From: Thiobacillus denitrificans DSM 12475
GTDB taxonomy: Bacteria > Pseudomonadota > Gammaproteobacteria > Burkholderiales > Thiobacillaceae
Assembly: GCF_000376425.1 (NCBI RefSeq)
Contig: NZ_AQWL01000002.1
Location: forward strand, 330,574-394,573
DNA: 64,000 nt
Direction of reading: 5' to 3'
Every line of letters starts with the position of its first letter. The first letter of the stretch is position 1. A program made the position numbers and the translations under genes. The notes under the pieces are model-generated. The model was not told the origin of the DNA. It was given only the letters and a program-made list of their open reading frames with translations, and made no database searches. Positions 38,181-47,533 of this stretch are shown here, piece by piece.

Positions 38181-39716
38181 ATGGATCAAATGCTGCAACA
38201 AATTCTGGGTTATGCCAAAGCCGCCTGGCAGCGACGCTGGTGGGGCGTGGCAATGGCCTGGCTGGTGTGCATTGTCGGCTGGACCTGGGTCATGATGATT
38301 CCCGACCGCTTTCAGGCGTCGGCTCGCGTCTATGTGGATACGCAAACACTGTTGAAGCCGTTGTTGTCGGGATTGGCGGCCGAGCCCAATGTCGAGCAGC
38401 AGATCAAGCTGATGACGCGTCAGCTGGTCAGCCGCCCGACGCTGGAACGGGTCGCGCGCATGACCGACCTCGACGTGAAGGCGAAAACGCCCGAACAGAC
38501 CGAAGCCATGCTGAACGGTCTGGCGGGCAAGATTTCCATCGCCGACGCCGGACGCGAAAACCTCTACACCATCAGTTATCAGGATGCCAACGGCGATCTC
38601 GCCAAGAAAGTGGTGCAGTCGCTGCTGACCATTTTTGTGGAAACCAGCCTGGGCAAGACCCGCCAGGACATCTCCAGCTCGCAGCGCTTCATCGAAGAGC
38701 AGCTGCAGCAATATCAGCAAAAGCTGACCAACGCCGAAAACGCGCTCAAGGAATTCAAGCAGAAGCATATCGGAATGATGCCGGGGCAGGGCGGCGACTA
38801 CTATGCCAAGCTGGCTGAAGTGAGCGCTCAGTTGCGGCAGGCGCAGCTCGACCAGCAGGAAGCCACCAACCGCCGGAATCAGCTCAAGCGCCAGCTGGCC
38901 GACGAAGAGCCGGAACTCACCGCGGCTGCCGCCGCAGTATCGACCAACAGCGAGATCGACGGCCGCATCCAGGCGCTGCAGAAGCAGATGGACCAGTTGC
39001 GTCTGCAATACACCGACCTGCATCCCGACATCCAGGCAACCAAGCGCCTGATCGATAAACTGGAAGCGCAGAAGAAAATCGATCTGGCCGAGCGCAAGAC
39101 CGACCCGGCAGGCGCCAGGATCCAGAACCCGGTCTACCAGCAGCTCACCATTGCCATCGCCGAGGCCGACGCAACGGTCTCCTCGCTGGGTGCGCGGGTG
39201 GCCGAATATCAGCGCCGTTATGGCGAACTGCGCAATGCGTCCAACATGATTCCGCAGGTGGAGCAGGAATACACCCAGTTGACGCGCGATTACGACGTGT
39301 ATCGCCAGAACTACGATGCACTGCTGAAGCGCCGCGAGTCCGTCACCATGTCCGGCGAAGTCGAGAGCAAGACCGATACGGTCGATTTCCGGGTGATCGA
39401 TCCGCCCTTCGTGCCGAGCCAGCCGGCCTGGCCCAACCGCCCGCTGCTGTTGTCGCTGGTGACCCTGGGCGGCCTCGGTGCGGGCGTGGCGGTGGCTTTC
39501 CTGCTGAGCCAGTTGCGCCGTACCGTGACCGACCGCCGCGCGCTGCGCGAGCTGACCGGACTGCCGCTGCTGGGCGCGGTATCGCGGGTTGAAACCGACG
39601 AAACCCGCCGCCGCAAACGCAAGGGACTGCTGACCTATCTGGCGGCGCTGGGCAGCCTGATCGCGGCATACGGCGCGGTGATGATCCTGCAGCTGGTCGT
39701 GTCGCGTGCGGGCTAG
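38181..39716 (+). CDS. XrtA-system chain-length determinant (Wzz/GNVR family)
   Basis: The product is 511 residues. It has Wzz-type membrane helices near residues 20-40 and 420-440, a long periplasmic coiled coil (residues about 160-350) and a GNVR-like TLGRLP-equivalent end. A second pair of hydrophobic segments closes the C-terminus. The RVYVDTQTLLKPLLSGLA segment is typical of the exosortase-type variant. It works with the tyrosine kinase encoded next. Confidence 0.93.
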   Translation: MDQMLQQILGYAKAAWQRRWWGVAMAWLVCIVGWTWVMMIPDRFQASARVYVDTQTLLKPLLSGLAAEPNVEQQIKLMTRQLVSRPTLERVARMTDLDVKAKTPEQTEAMLNGLAGKISIADAGRENLYTISYQDANGDLAKKVVQSLLTIFVETSLGKTRQDISSSQRFIEEQLQQYQQKLTNAENALKEFKQKHIGMMPGQGGDYYAKLAEVSAQLRQAQLDQQEATNRRNQLKRQLADEEPELTAAAAAVSTNSEIDGRIQALQKQMDQLRLQYTDLHPDIQATKRLIDKLEAQKKIDLAERKTDPAGARIQNPVYQQLTIAIAEADATVSSLGARVAEYQRRYGELRNASNMIPQVEQEYTQLTRDYDVYRQNYDALLKRRESVTMSGEVESKTDTVDFRVIDPPFVPSQPAWPNRPLLLSLVTLGGLGAGVAVAFLLSQLRRTVTDRRALRELTGLPLLGAVSRVETDETRRRKRKGLLTYLAALGSLIAAYGAVMILQLVVSRAG

Positions 39717-39724
39717 GAGAAACC

Positions 39725-40666
39725 ATGAGCATTATTGAAAAAGCAGCGGGCAAGATCGGGGCAGGATCATTTGAGCCGGCATCACGGGATGCCGGCAGCC
39801 TCACCGGCCAGGACAGCCTGATCGAAAGCGCGCTCGCCAAGCAGCGCAGCAGCCATGCCACGCCCTTCGTCGCCACCCCGGTCGAGCCTATATTCAGCGC
39901 GCCGAATGACGACGCGGTGCCGGATGGGAACAGCCAGGTGCAGTCGATCAATCTGGCGCGCCTCCACCGTATGGGCGTAGTGGCGCCGGATGCCGAGAAA
40001 AGCCAGATCGCCGAAGAGTTCCGCATCATCAAGCGTCCGCTCATTGCCAATGCCTTTGGCCAGGGCACCGCGCGGGTCCGGAACGGCAATCTCATCATGG
40101 TCACCAGCTCGCTGCCGGGCGAGGGCAAGAGCTTCTGCGCGATCAACCTCGCCATCTCGATGGCGATGGAAATGGACCGCACCGTGCTGCTGATCGACGC
40201 CGACGTCGCCAAGCCGCGCGTGCCAGAGTATCTCGGCATCCATGCCGACAAGGGCTTGCTGGATGTGCTGCAGGACAAGGATCTCAAGCTGTCCGACGTA
40301 CTGATCAAGACCGATATCTCGAAGCTGACGGTGCTGCCGGCCGGCCGCACCTACAAGCGCGCAACCGAACTGCTGGCGAGCGCCGCCATGACCCGGCTGG
40401 TCGAGGATATCGGGAATCGTTATCCCGATCGTATAATCCTGTTCGACTCGCCACCGCTTCTGGCGACCAGCGAATCGAGCGTGCTGGCCACCCATATGGG
40501 GCAGATCGTCATGGTGGTGGAAGCCGAAAAAACCTCGCAGGAGGCGGTGCGTGAAGCGTTGAGGCATATCCAGTCATGCGAAGTGGTGGGCATGCTGCTG
40601 AACAAGACCACCCCGACCCCGGGCGCAGATTACTACTATGGCTACTATGGCAGTTCCGGCAAATAA
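39725..40666 (+). CDS. XrtA-associated tyrosine autokinase (BY-kinase)
   Basis: The product is 313 residues. Walker A is SSLPGEGKS, the Walker A' is VLLIDADVAKPRV and Walker B is IILFDSPPLL. The C-terminal Tyr cluster (ADYYYGYYG) is the autophosphorylation tail. It controls polymer length together with the Wzz-like protein. The C-terminal codons overlap the start of the next gene. Confidence 0.95.
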   Translation: MSIIEKAAGKIGAGSFEPASRDAGSLTGQDSLIESALAKQRSSHATPFVATPVEPIFSAPNDDAVPDGNSQVQSINLARLHRMGVVAPDAEKSQIAEEFRIIKRPLIANAFGQGTARVRNGNLIMVTSSLPGEGKSFCAINLAISMAMEMDRTVLLIDADVAKPRVPEYLGIHADKGLLDVLQDKDLKLSDVLIKTDISKLTVLPAGRTYKRATELLASAAMTRLVEDIGNRYPDRIILFDSPPLLATSESSVLATHMGQIVMVVEAEKTSQEAVREALRHIQSCEVVGMLLNKTTPTPGADYYYGYYGSSGK

Positions 40667-42176
40667 GCTTCGCCCAGACTGCGCCAACCCGGTGCCGCAC
40701 AGACAAGCTCCCCGGGCAGGCGCTTTTCCTGTTTTCATGGTATTGGCTTTCGCCTCTGCCGCCGCCGCAGCCGATTGGCGCTTCGAGCCGACCTTGAACG
40801 CGTCTACCATTTACACCGACAACGTCAATCAAAGCGCGACCAAACCTGAAGATGCAGTGATTCTAAGCGTAACTCCGGGCTTCACGCTGCGCTCCGAAGG
40901 CCTGCGCCGGGCGCAGGCCACCATGCACTATGGCCTGACCGGCGTGGCACGTTTCGGCGGCGACGACAGCGACGACCTCTACCACAACCTCCGTGCCGCC
41001 GGAAAAGCCGAACTGGTCGAGGATTTCCTGTTCATCGACGGCAACGCGCGCGTCTCGCAGGAACTGATTTCCTTGCTGGGCTCGCCCGCCGATGCCGAAG
41101 TCAACAACAGCAACCGCGCCACCGTCGGCACCTACTCGATCAGCCCCTACATCCGGAAACGTCTCGGCACCTTTGCCAATGCGCTGGCGCGCTACACCGC
41201 CAGCGGCGCGATTTTCGAGAACGACGTCGCCAACGATTCCAGCTCGAATTCATTTTCGGCGGGCCTGAACAGTGGAACCCGTTTCGACGATCTGAGCTGG
41301 TCTCTCGATTATTCGATCCGCAAGACGGACTATCGCCGCAGCGCCGATACCACGTTCGAGCGGGTGAGCGCCACGATGGGTTATGCGCTGTCGCGGAAGT
41401 TTCGCGTGTTCGGCACAGTCGGAGAGGATACGAACGAGTATCTCAGTGCAACCGACACCAGCGGCTCGTTCTACCGTGTCGGCTTCGGCTGGTCGCCCAC
41501 GCGCCGGACTAGCCTTGAGGCTTCCGGAGGAGAGAGTTACTTTGGCCCGGTCTATGGCCTTTCTGCCAGCCACCGGACACGCCAGACCCGCTGGGATGTG
41601 CGTTATTCGGAGGATGTGAGCGATATATCGCGTCTGGCAGTGGACTACAGCAATCTCCAGGCAGCGACTGCGTCATGCCCCGCGGGGACGGTGCTTCCTG
41701 ACAAGCCGGACTTGCTTGATCTCGTCACGGCAAAGTGCGATGTGAACCTCTTTTTCGGAACGTCGCTCGCCAACAATGTGTTCATTTCCAGGCTGCTGAC
41801 TACCGGCGTGGCCTGGGACGTGGGGGCAAGAACGACCGTTTCGGTGCGCCTGTCCGACCTGACCCGCGAGTTCCAGACAAGCACTCAGGGCGAAGACCGC
41901 GTGCAGACCGTCTCGGGCACCCTCACCTATCGCTTGTCGCCGACGACATCCGCGAATGGCGGTCTGTCGCTCAGCCGTAACAGCCTGGACAGCGTGGCAG
42001 CGGGCGGTGCGGCCCGGGAGGATGATATTCTCAGCTTCAGCCTTGGCCTCAGCCGCCGTTTCACCGATAAGCTCAACGGCGCGTTGACTTTCCGCCATAC
42101 GCAACGGGATTCAAACGCAGCGAATTCAGACTACGACGAAAACCGGCTCACGGCTACGGTCGGCATGCGCTTCTGA
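40647..42176 (+). CDS. TIGR03016-type XrtA-system outer-membrane protein
   Basis: The product is 509 residues from ATG 40647; ATG 40638 is also possible. A signal-like hydrophobic segment (FMVLAFASAAAAADWRF) lies about 27-40 residues in. It is followed by an outer-membrane beta-barrel of alternating amphipathic strands ending in VGMRF. The start with TLNASTIYTDNVN matches the family. It may support polysaccharide export across the outer membrane. Confidence 0.88.
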   Translation: MAVPANKLRPDCANPVPHRQAPRAGAFPVFMVLAFASAAAAADWRFEPTLNASTIYTDNVNQSATKPEDAVILSVTPGFTLRSEGLRRAQATMHYGLTGVARFGGDDSDDLYHNLRAAGKAELVEDFLFIDGNARVSQELISLLGSPADAEVNNSNRATVGTYSISPYIRKRLGTFANALARYTASGAIFENDVANDSSSNSFSAGLNSGTRFDDLSWSLDYSIRKTDYRRSADTTFERVSATMGYALSRKFRVFGTVGEDTNEYLSATDTSGSFYRVGFGWSPTRRTSLEASGGESYFGPVYGLSASHRTRQTRWDVRYSEDVSDISRLAVDYSNLQAATASCPAGTVLPDKPDLLDLVTAKCDVNLFFGTSLANNVFISRLLTTGVAWDVGARTTVSVRLSDLTREFQTSTQGEDRVQTVSGTLTYRLSPTTSANGGLSLSRNSLDSVAAGGAAREDDILSFSLGLSRRFTDKLNGALTFRHTQRDSNAANSDYDENRLTATVGMRF

Positions 42177-42258
42177 CCCGCCATTCTGCAATGGCACAGC
42201 CGTTGCTTCGCATTCTGCGCGCACACGGGCTGTGCCCCACTCAGACAACGGAACGTCC

Positions 42259-43290
42259 ATGTACGAAGACTATTACCGCTTTAGCGCCAAGCCTTTTCAG
42301 CTCAATCCCGATCCGCGTTTTTTCTACGGCTCCAAGGGACACAGGCGGGCGATGGCGTATCTGGATTACGGCTTGTCGCTCGGCGAGGGCTTCATCGTCA
42401 TCACCGGCGAGGTCGGCGCAGGCAAGACCACGCTGGTGCGCAACCTGTTCCGTCAACTCGATGCCCACAATCTGGTAGCCGCGCAGCTGGTGTCGACCCA
42501 GCTCGATGCCGAGGACACGCTGCGCAGCGTGGCCGCTTCGTTCGGACTGGAGCACGAGGGCCCGACCAAGTCCGCGCTGCTGAAAAACCTGGAGGATTTT
42601 CTGGGCGCCGCCAGCCGCCAGGGCAAGCGCGCGCTGCTGGTGGTGGACGAAGCACAGAACCTGACGCCGCGCGCAGTGGAAGAGCTGCGCATGCTGTCCA
42701 ATTTCCAGAACAGCGAGCGTTCGTTGATCCAGACCTTTCTGCTGGGGCAGCCCGAGTTTCGCGGCATCCTGCAGAGCCCCGACATGCAGCAGCTGCGCCA
42801 GCGTGTGGTCGCCTCCTACCACCTGGGACCGCTCGATGCCGACGAGACGCGCGGCTATATCGAGCATCGCCTGCGCACCGTCGGCTGGCAGGGCAATCCG
42901 GGCTTCGATGACGCGGCGTTTACTGCGCTGCACCGCTTTACCGGCGGCATTCCGCGCCGCCTCAACACCACCTGCGACCGCTTGCTGCTGTTCGGATTCC
43001 TCGAAGAAAAAGGCCATTTCGGCGAAGCCGAGGTCAACGAGGTGATTTCCGACCTGAGAAACGAGGTGGCGCACCAGGATTTCCATGGCGTCACCGGCGT
43101 TAACAACCATTTGTCCGCGGGCGGCGCGCCGCACAGCGAAGACCCGGCGCTGCTGACCTTGCGCGTCGAGCAGATGGAACGTTCGATCAACCGCATCCTG
43201 CCCATCGTGCGCAAGATTCTCTACACCGTGAGCGAGCGGCCCGCGGCGGATGATGACGCATCGTCCGGGCACTCCGACAGCGCGCATTAG
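42259..43290 (+). CDS. XrtA-associated ExeA/GspA-like ATPase
   Basis: The product is 343 residues from ATG 42259 (MYEDYYRFSAKPF). Walker A is GEVGAGKTT and Walker B is LLVVDEAQN. These are characteristic of the TIGR03015 family. The C-terminal 60 residues include a second motif (LRVEQMERSINRILPIVRKIL). Its role in EPS export is not known. Confidence 0.93.
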   Translation: MYEDYYRFSAKPFQLNPDPRFFYGSKGHRRAMAYLDYGLSLGEGFIVITGEVGAGKTTLVRNLFRQLDAHNLVAAQLVSTQLDAEDTLRSVAASFGLEHEGPTKSALLKNLEDFLGAASRQGKRALLVVDEAQNLTPRAVEELRMLSNFQNSERSLIQTFLLGQPEFRGILQSPDMQQLRQRVVASYHLGPLDADETRGYIEHRLRTVGWQGNPGFDDAAFTALHRFTGGIPRRLNTTCDRLLLFGFLEEKGHFGEAEVNEVISDLRNEVAHQDFHGVTGVNNHLSAGGAPHSEDPALLTLRVEQMERSINRILPIVRKILYTVSERPAADDDASSGHSDSAH

Positions 43291-43298
43291 GAGCGGCC

Positions 43299-44402
43299 AT
43301 GACCCAGGTTTTATGCGTCGCGGGTGCGCGTCCCAATTTCATGAAGATCGCGCCGGTAATGGCGGCGCTGGCCGAAACCGGCATCGCCGCGCAGTTGCTG
43401 CACACCGGCCAGCATTACGACGCGGCGATGAGCGACAGCTTTTTTTCCGATCTCGGCATCCCGCGCCCGAATCACCATCTGGAAGTCGGCTCCGGCAGCC
43501 ACGCGGTGCAGACTGCCGAGGTGATGAGACGCTTCGAACCGGTGCTAGAAAGCGTGCAGCCGCAGGCGGTGCTGGTGGTGGGCGACGTCAACTCCACCCT
43601 CGCCTGCGCGCTGGTGGCGGCCAAGCGCGGCGTGCGCGTGATCCATGTCGAGGCCGGTCTGCGCAGCTACGACCGCAGCATGCCGGAAGAAATCAACCGC
43701 GTGCTGACCGACCAGATTTCCGATTTGCTGTTCACCACGGAGAAAAGCGCGCTCGCCAACCTGCAGCGTGAAGGCATCGATCCCGCACGCGTCGAGTTCG
43801 TCGGCAACGTGATGATCGATACCCTGCACCGCAATCTCGCGCGTGCGGTGCCGGGCAGCCTGACCCTCGGCACGCCGCTGCCGCAGTATGCGGTGCTGAC
43901 GCTGCACCGCCCGTCCAACGTCGACGACCCGGCCACGCTCGCTGCGCTGCTGGATGTGGTCGGCGCAATCAATCGCAGCCTGCCGGTCGTCATCCCCCTG
44001 CATCCACGCACGCGTGGCAACATCGAGAAATTCGGCCTCACCGCCAAGCTCGATGGCCTGCATATCCTGCCGCCAGTGGGGTATCTGGAAATGCTCGGCC
44101 TGATGCGCGACGCCAAGCTGGTGCTGACCGACTCCGGCGGCATCCAGGAAGAGACCACGGCGCTCGGCGTGCCTTGCCTCACTCTGCGTGAAAACACCGA
44201 ACGACCGATCACGATAGCCGAAGGCACAAATACCCTGGTCGGTCCCGACCCCGCTGCGATCCGGGCGGCGTTCAGCGAAGTGATGGCGAACGGCGGCAAG
44301 ACCGGGCGCATTCCCGAATACTGGGATGGCCGCGCGGCGATGCGCATTGCCCACACGCTGAAGGGCTGGCTGCCGAGGCAGAAAGGAACCCGGGCCGCCT
44401 GA
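43299..44402 (+). CDS. wecB: UDP-N-acetylglucosamine 2-epimerase (non-hydrolysing)
   Basis: The product is 367 residues. Opening VAGARPNFMKIAPVM, the catalytic-site LTDSGGIQEE and the LRENTERP sequence are family hallmarks. It makes UDP-ManNAc, so the polymer may contain ManNAc or a derivative. It is nine bases after the ATPase gene. Confidence 0.96.
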   Translation: MTQVLCVAGARPNFMKIAPVMAALAETGIAAQLLHTGQHYDAAMSDSFFSDLGIPRPNHHLEVGSGSHAVQTAEVMRRFEPVLESVQPQAVLVVGDVNSTLACALVAAKRGVRVIHVEAGLRSYDRSMPEEINRVLTDQISDLLFTTEKSALANLQREGIDPARVEFVGNVMIDTLHRNLARAVPGSLTLGTPLPQYAVLTLHRPSNVDDPATLAALLDVVGAINRSLPVVIPLHPRTRGNIEKFGLTAKLDGLHILPPVGYLEMLGLMRDAKLVLTDSGGIQEETTALGVPCLTLRENTERPITIAEGTNTLVGPDPAAIRAAFSEVMANGGKTGRIPEYWDGRAAMRIAHTLKGWLPRQKGTRAA

Positions 44403-45236
44403 ATGAAGAACGCCATGTCGATCGACGTCGAGGACTATTTCCAGGTGTCGGCGTTCGCGCCGCACATCCGGCGCGAAGACTGGGACACGCTGCCGTGCCG
44501 GGTCGAACGCAACGTCGATGCCATTCTCGGCCTGCTCGACGAAGCCGACGCCAAGGCCACCTTCTTCACCCTCGGCTGGATCGCCGAACGCTATCCGCAG
44601 CTGGTACGCCGCATCGTCGACAACGGCCATGAACTGGCCAGCCACGGCTACGGCCATCAGCGCGCGTCTGACCTCACGCCGACCGAATTCCGCGACGACA
44701 TCGTCCGCGCCAAGCGGATCCTCGAAGACCTCGGCGGAGTCGGAGTGCGCGGCTACCGCGCGCCGAGTTTTTCCATCAATCAGGCGAACTGGTGGGCGGT
44801 CGAAGAGCTGGAAAACGCCGGCTATGTATACAGTTCCAGCATTTATCCGGTACGCCACGATCACTACGGCATGCCCGACGCGCCGCGCTTTCCGCACCGC
44901 CCGAATGGCGCGGGCGGCATCCTCGAACTGCCGCCGACCACGCTGCCGCTGCTGGGACGCAACCTGCCTGCGGCGGGCGGCGGCTGGTTCCGCCTGCTGC
45001 CCTACGCGATGTCGCGCTGGATGTTGCGCCGTGTCAACCGGCAGGATCGGGCGCCGTGCATGTTTTATTTCCATCCGTGGGAGCTCGATCCCGGACAGCC
45101 GCGTCAGCCAGGGCTGCCGGCCAGGACGCGCTTCCGCCACTACGTCAACTTGCAGCGCATGCCGGACAGGCTGAGCCGCTTGCTGAACGATTTTGAATGG
45201 GACCGCGTCGACCGCGTGTTCCTGCCTGCGCCTTGA
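44403..45236 (+). CDS. XrtA-system polysaccharide deacetylase
   Basis: The product is 277 residues. NodB-type motifs are MSIDVEDYF (metal Asp), HELASHGYGHQ (H-x-x-x-H), and YRAPSFSI. It belongs to the exosortase-linked deacetylase subfamily of about 270-280 residues. It would remove N-acetyl groups during EPS maturation. No signal peptide is evident. Confidence 0.93.
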   Translation: MKNAMSIDVEDYFQVSAFAPHIRREDWDTLPCRVERNVDAILGLLDEADAKATFFTLGWIAERYPQLVRRIVDNGHELASHGYGHQRASDLTPTEFRDDIVRAKRILEDLGGVGVRGYRAPSFSINQANWWAVEELENAGYVYSSSIYPVRHDHYGMPDAPRFPHRPNGAGGILELPPTTLPLLGRNLPAAGGGWFRLLPYAMSRWMLRRVNRQDRAPCMFYFHPWELDPGQPRQPGLPARTRFRHYVNLQRMPDRLSRLLNDFEWDRVDRVFLPAP

Positions 45237-45259
45237 ATACACACGCCGAACCTCTTGCC

Positions 45260-46306
45260 ATGCCCGCTGCTGACGCGGCCGAAGTCACGGTGCGGACGCT
45301 GCAGGCGAACGACGCCGCGCGCTGGGATGCGTATGTCCAGGCGCATCCCGACGCGAGCTTTTTTCACCGTGTCGGCTGGAAGCGCGTCATCGAGGATGCG
45401 TTCGGCCACCGCAGCCACTTCCTGCTGGCCGAGCGCGGAGGCGAACTGGCAGGCGTGCTGCCGCTGGTTGAAATCGACAGCCGCCTGTTCGGCCATAGCC
45501 TGGGATCCCTGCCGTTCTGCGCCTACGGCGGCATACTGGCCGACCATGACGCGGCCTGGCGTGCGCTCGACGAAGCCGCGCAGGCCTTGGCCAAACGGCT
45601 CGGGGTCGGCGCGCTCGAATACCGCAACCAAAGCGCGCAGCATGTCCACTGGCCGACCAAGGATCTGTACGTCACGTTCAAGAAGGCCATCGAACCCGAA
45701 ATCGAGGCCAACATGACGGCCATTCCGCGCAAGCAGCGCGCGATGGTGAGGAAAGGTATCAAGGCCGGCCTGGTCAGCGAGATCGACACCGACACCGCCC
45801 GTTTCTTCAAGGCCTACTCGGCGAGCGTGCACCGCCTGGGTACGCCGGTGTTTTCGCGCAAGTATTTCCGCTTGCTGAAAAGCGAGTTCGGCGACGATTG
45901 CGAGGTGCTTACCGTTACGCTCGATGGCCAGGTGATCTCCAGTGTCATGTCGTTCTACTTCCGCGACGAAGTGCTGCCGTATTACGGTGGCGGGGTGGAG
46001 GCGGCGCGGGCGGTGGCAGGCAACGACTTCATGTACTGGGAAGTGATGCGGCGCGCCTGCGAGCGCGGGCTGAAAGTATTCGATTTCGGCCGCAGCAAGC
46101 GCGGCACCGGCTCGTTCGATTTCAAGAAGAACTGGGGCTTCGAGCCGACGCCGCTGTATTACGAGTATTTTCTGGTGGGCGACAAAAGCGTCCCCGAAAT
46201 CAATCCGCTCAACCCCAAGTACCGCCTCTTCATCCAGGCCTGGAAAAAAATGCCGCTGGCGCTCGCCAACGTCATCGGGCCGCATATCGTGAAGAACCTG
46301 GGGTAG
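45260..46306 (+). CDS. FemAB-like XrtA/PEP-CTERM-associated acyltransferase
   Basis: The product is 348 residues from ATG 45260; a TTG at 45233, coupled to the previous stop, is possible. It is a GNAT/FemAB-type fold (NDAARWDAYVQAHPDASFFHR ... RSKRGTGSFDFKKNWGFEP). The subfamily is named in exosortase systems, but the substrate is not known; it might transfer an amino acid or acyl group to the polymer. Confidence 0.92.
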   Translation: MPAADAAEVTVRTLQANDAARWDAYVQAHPDASFFHRVGWKRVIEDAFGHRSHFLLAERGGELAGVLPLVEIDSRLFGHSLGSLPFCAYGGILADHDAAWRALDEAAQALAKRLGVGALEYRNQSAQHVHWPTKDLYVTFKKAIEPEIEANMTAIPRKQRAMVRKGIKAGLVSEIDTDTARFFKAYSASVHRLGTPVFSRKYFRLLKSEFGDDCEVLTVTLDGQVISSVMSFYFRDEVLPYYGGGVEAARAVAGNDFMYWEVMRRACERGLKVFDFGRSKRGTGSFDFKKNWGFEPTPLYYEYFLVGDKSVPEINPLNPKYRLFIQAWKKMPLALANVIGPHIVKNLG

Positions 46307-46309
46307 GGC

Positions 46310-47533
46310 ATGAAGGAAGGGCTGTTGTTTCTCGCTCACCGCATCCCGTTTCCGCCCAACAAGGGCGACAAGATTCGCTCGTTCCACCTGTTGCGACATT
46401 TGAGCGCACGTTATGCAATCCATCTCGGCGCATTCGTCGACGACCCCGACGACTGGCAGTACCAGGCGGCGCTGCAGCCCTATTGCGCATCCGTCAGACT
46501 GGTACCGCTGAATTCATGCCGCGCCAGGCTGGCGAGCCTGAGCGGGCTGTTGACCGGCGAGGCGCTGACGCTGCCGTATTACCGCAGCCGCGAACTCAAA
46601 CGCTGGGCGGCCGGACTGGCCGCTTCCGGGACGGTGACCCGCGGGCTGGTATTTTCCTCGGCGATGGCGCAGTTCATGCCGGAAAACCTCGCGCGCCGCG
46701 TGCTCGACATGGTCGATGTCGACTCCGATAAATGGGCGCAATACGCGCCGACGCAGCGCTGGCCGTTGTCATGGGTGTATGCGCGCGAAGGCCGTAGGCT
46801 GGCCGAATGGGAGGCGCGGGTGGCATGCGATTTCGACGCCACGCTGCTGGTGTCGCGCGACGAGGCGGCCCTGCTGCAACAGCGCGCGCCGCTTGCGCGC
46901 CATAAAATCGGCGCGTTCGAGAATGGCGTCGATGCCGACTATTTTTCGCCGCTGCGCGACTACCCGAATCCATATCCATCCGGCGTGCAGGGCGTGGTCT
47001 TCACCGGCGCCATGGACTACTGGCCGAATGTCGACGCCGTGACCTGGTTTGCCGAACGGATTTTCCCGGCCATCCGCGACGCGGTCCCGGGCGCGCAGTT
47101 CACCATCGTCGGCAGTCGTCCCAGCGAGGCGGTGCGGGCGCTGGCGCGCCAGCCCGGCGTCGTGGTCACCGGCAGCGTGCCCGACGTGCGGCCCTATCTT
47201 GCGCACGCGGCCTGCGCGGTGGCACCCTTGCGCATTGCCCGCGGCGTACAGAACAAGGTGCTCGAAGCCATGGCGATGGCGCGCCCGGTGGTCGCCAGCG
47301 CACAGGCCGCCGAGGGTATCCGTGCCGAGGCCGGGCGTGATTTCATCCCGGCGCAGGACGAAGCCGGATTCGCCCGTGCGGTGATCGCCCGGCTGCAGAC
47401 GCCCGGATCCGCTGCGCCGGCGCGCGACTGCATCCTGACCCACTACGACTGGACGCGCAATCTGAGCGCGATCGATGACCTGTTCGAGCCGGCGCCGGTC
47501 GCTGCCGCTGCCCTGGAGACCTGCCCCGCATGA
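46310..47533 (+). CDS. TIGR03087-type XrtA-system glycosyltransferase
   Basis: The product is 407 residues. A GT-B fold is seen, with the opening HRIPFPPNKGDKIRSFHLL and the donor-binding CAVAPLRIARGVQNKVLEAMAMARPVV-type region. This subfamily is specific for exosortase A loci. Its start is three bases after the FemAB stop; its stop overlaps the xrtA gene. Confidence 0.93.
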   Translation: MKEGLLFLAHRIPFPPNKGDKIRSFHLLRHLSARYAIHLGAFVDDPDDWQYQAALQPYCASVRLVPLNSCRARLASLSGLLTGEALTLPYYRSRELKRWAAGLAASGTVTRGLVFSSAMAQFMPENLARRVLDMVDVDSDKWAQYAPTQRWPLSWVYAREGRRLAEWEARVACDFDATLLVSRDEAALLQQRAPLARHKIGAFENGVDADYFSPLRDYPNPYPSGVQGVVFTGAMDYWPNVDAVTWFAERIFPAIRDAVPGAQFTIVGSRPSEAVRALARQPGVVVTGSVPDVRPYLAHAACAVAPLRIARGVQNKVLEAMAMARPVVASAQAAEGIRAEAGRDFIPAQDEAGFARAVIARLQTPGSAAPARDCILTHYDWTRNLSAIDDLFEPAPVAAAALETCPA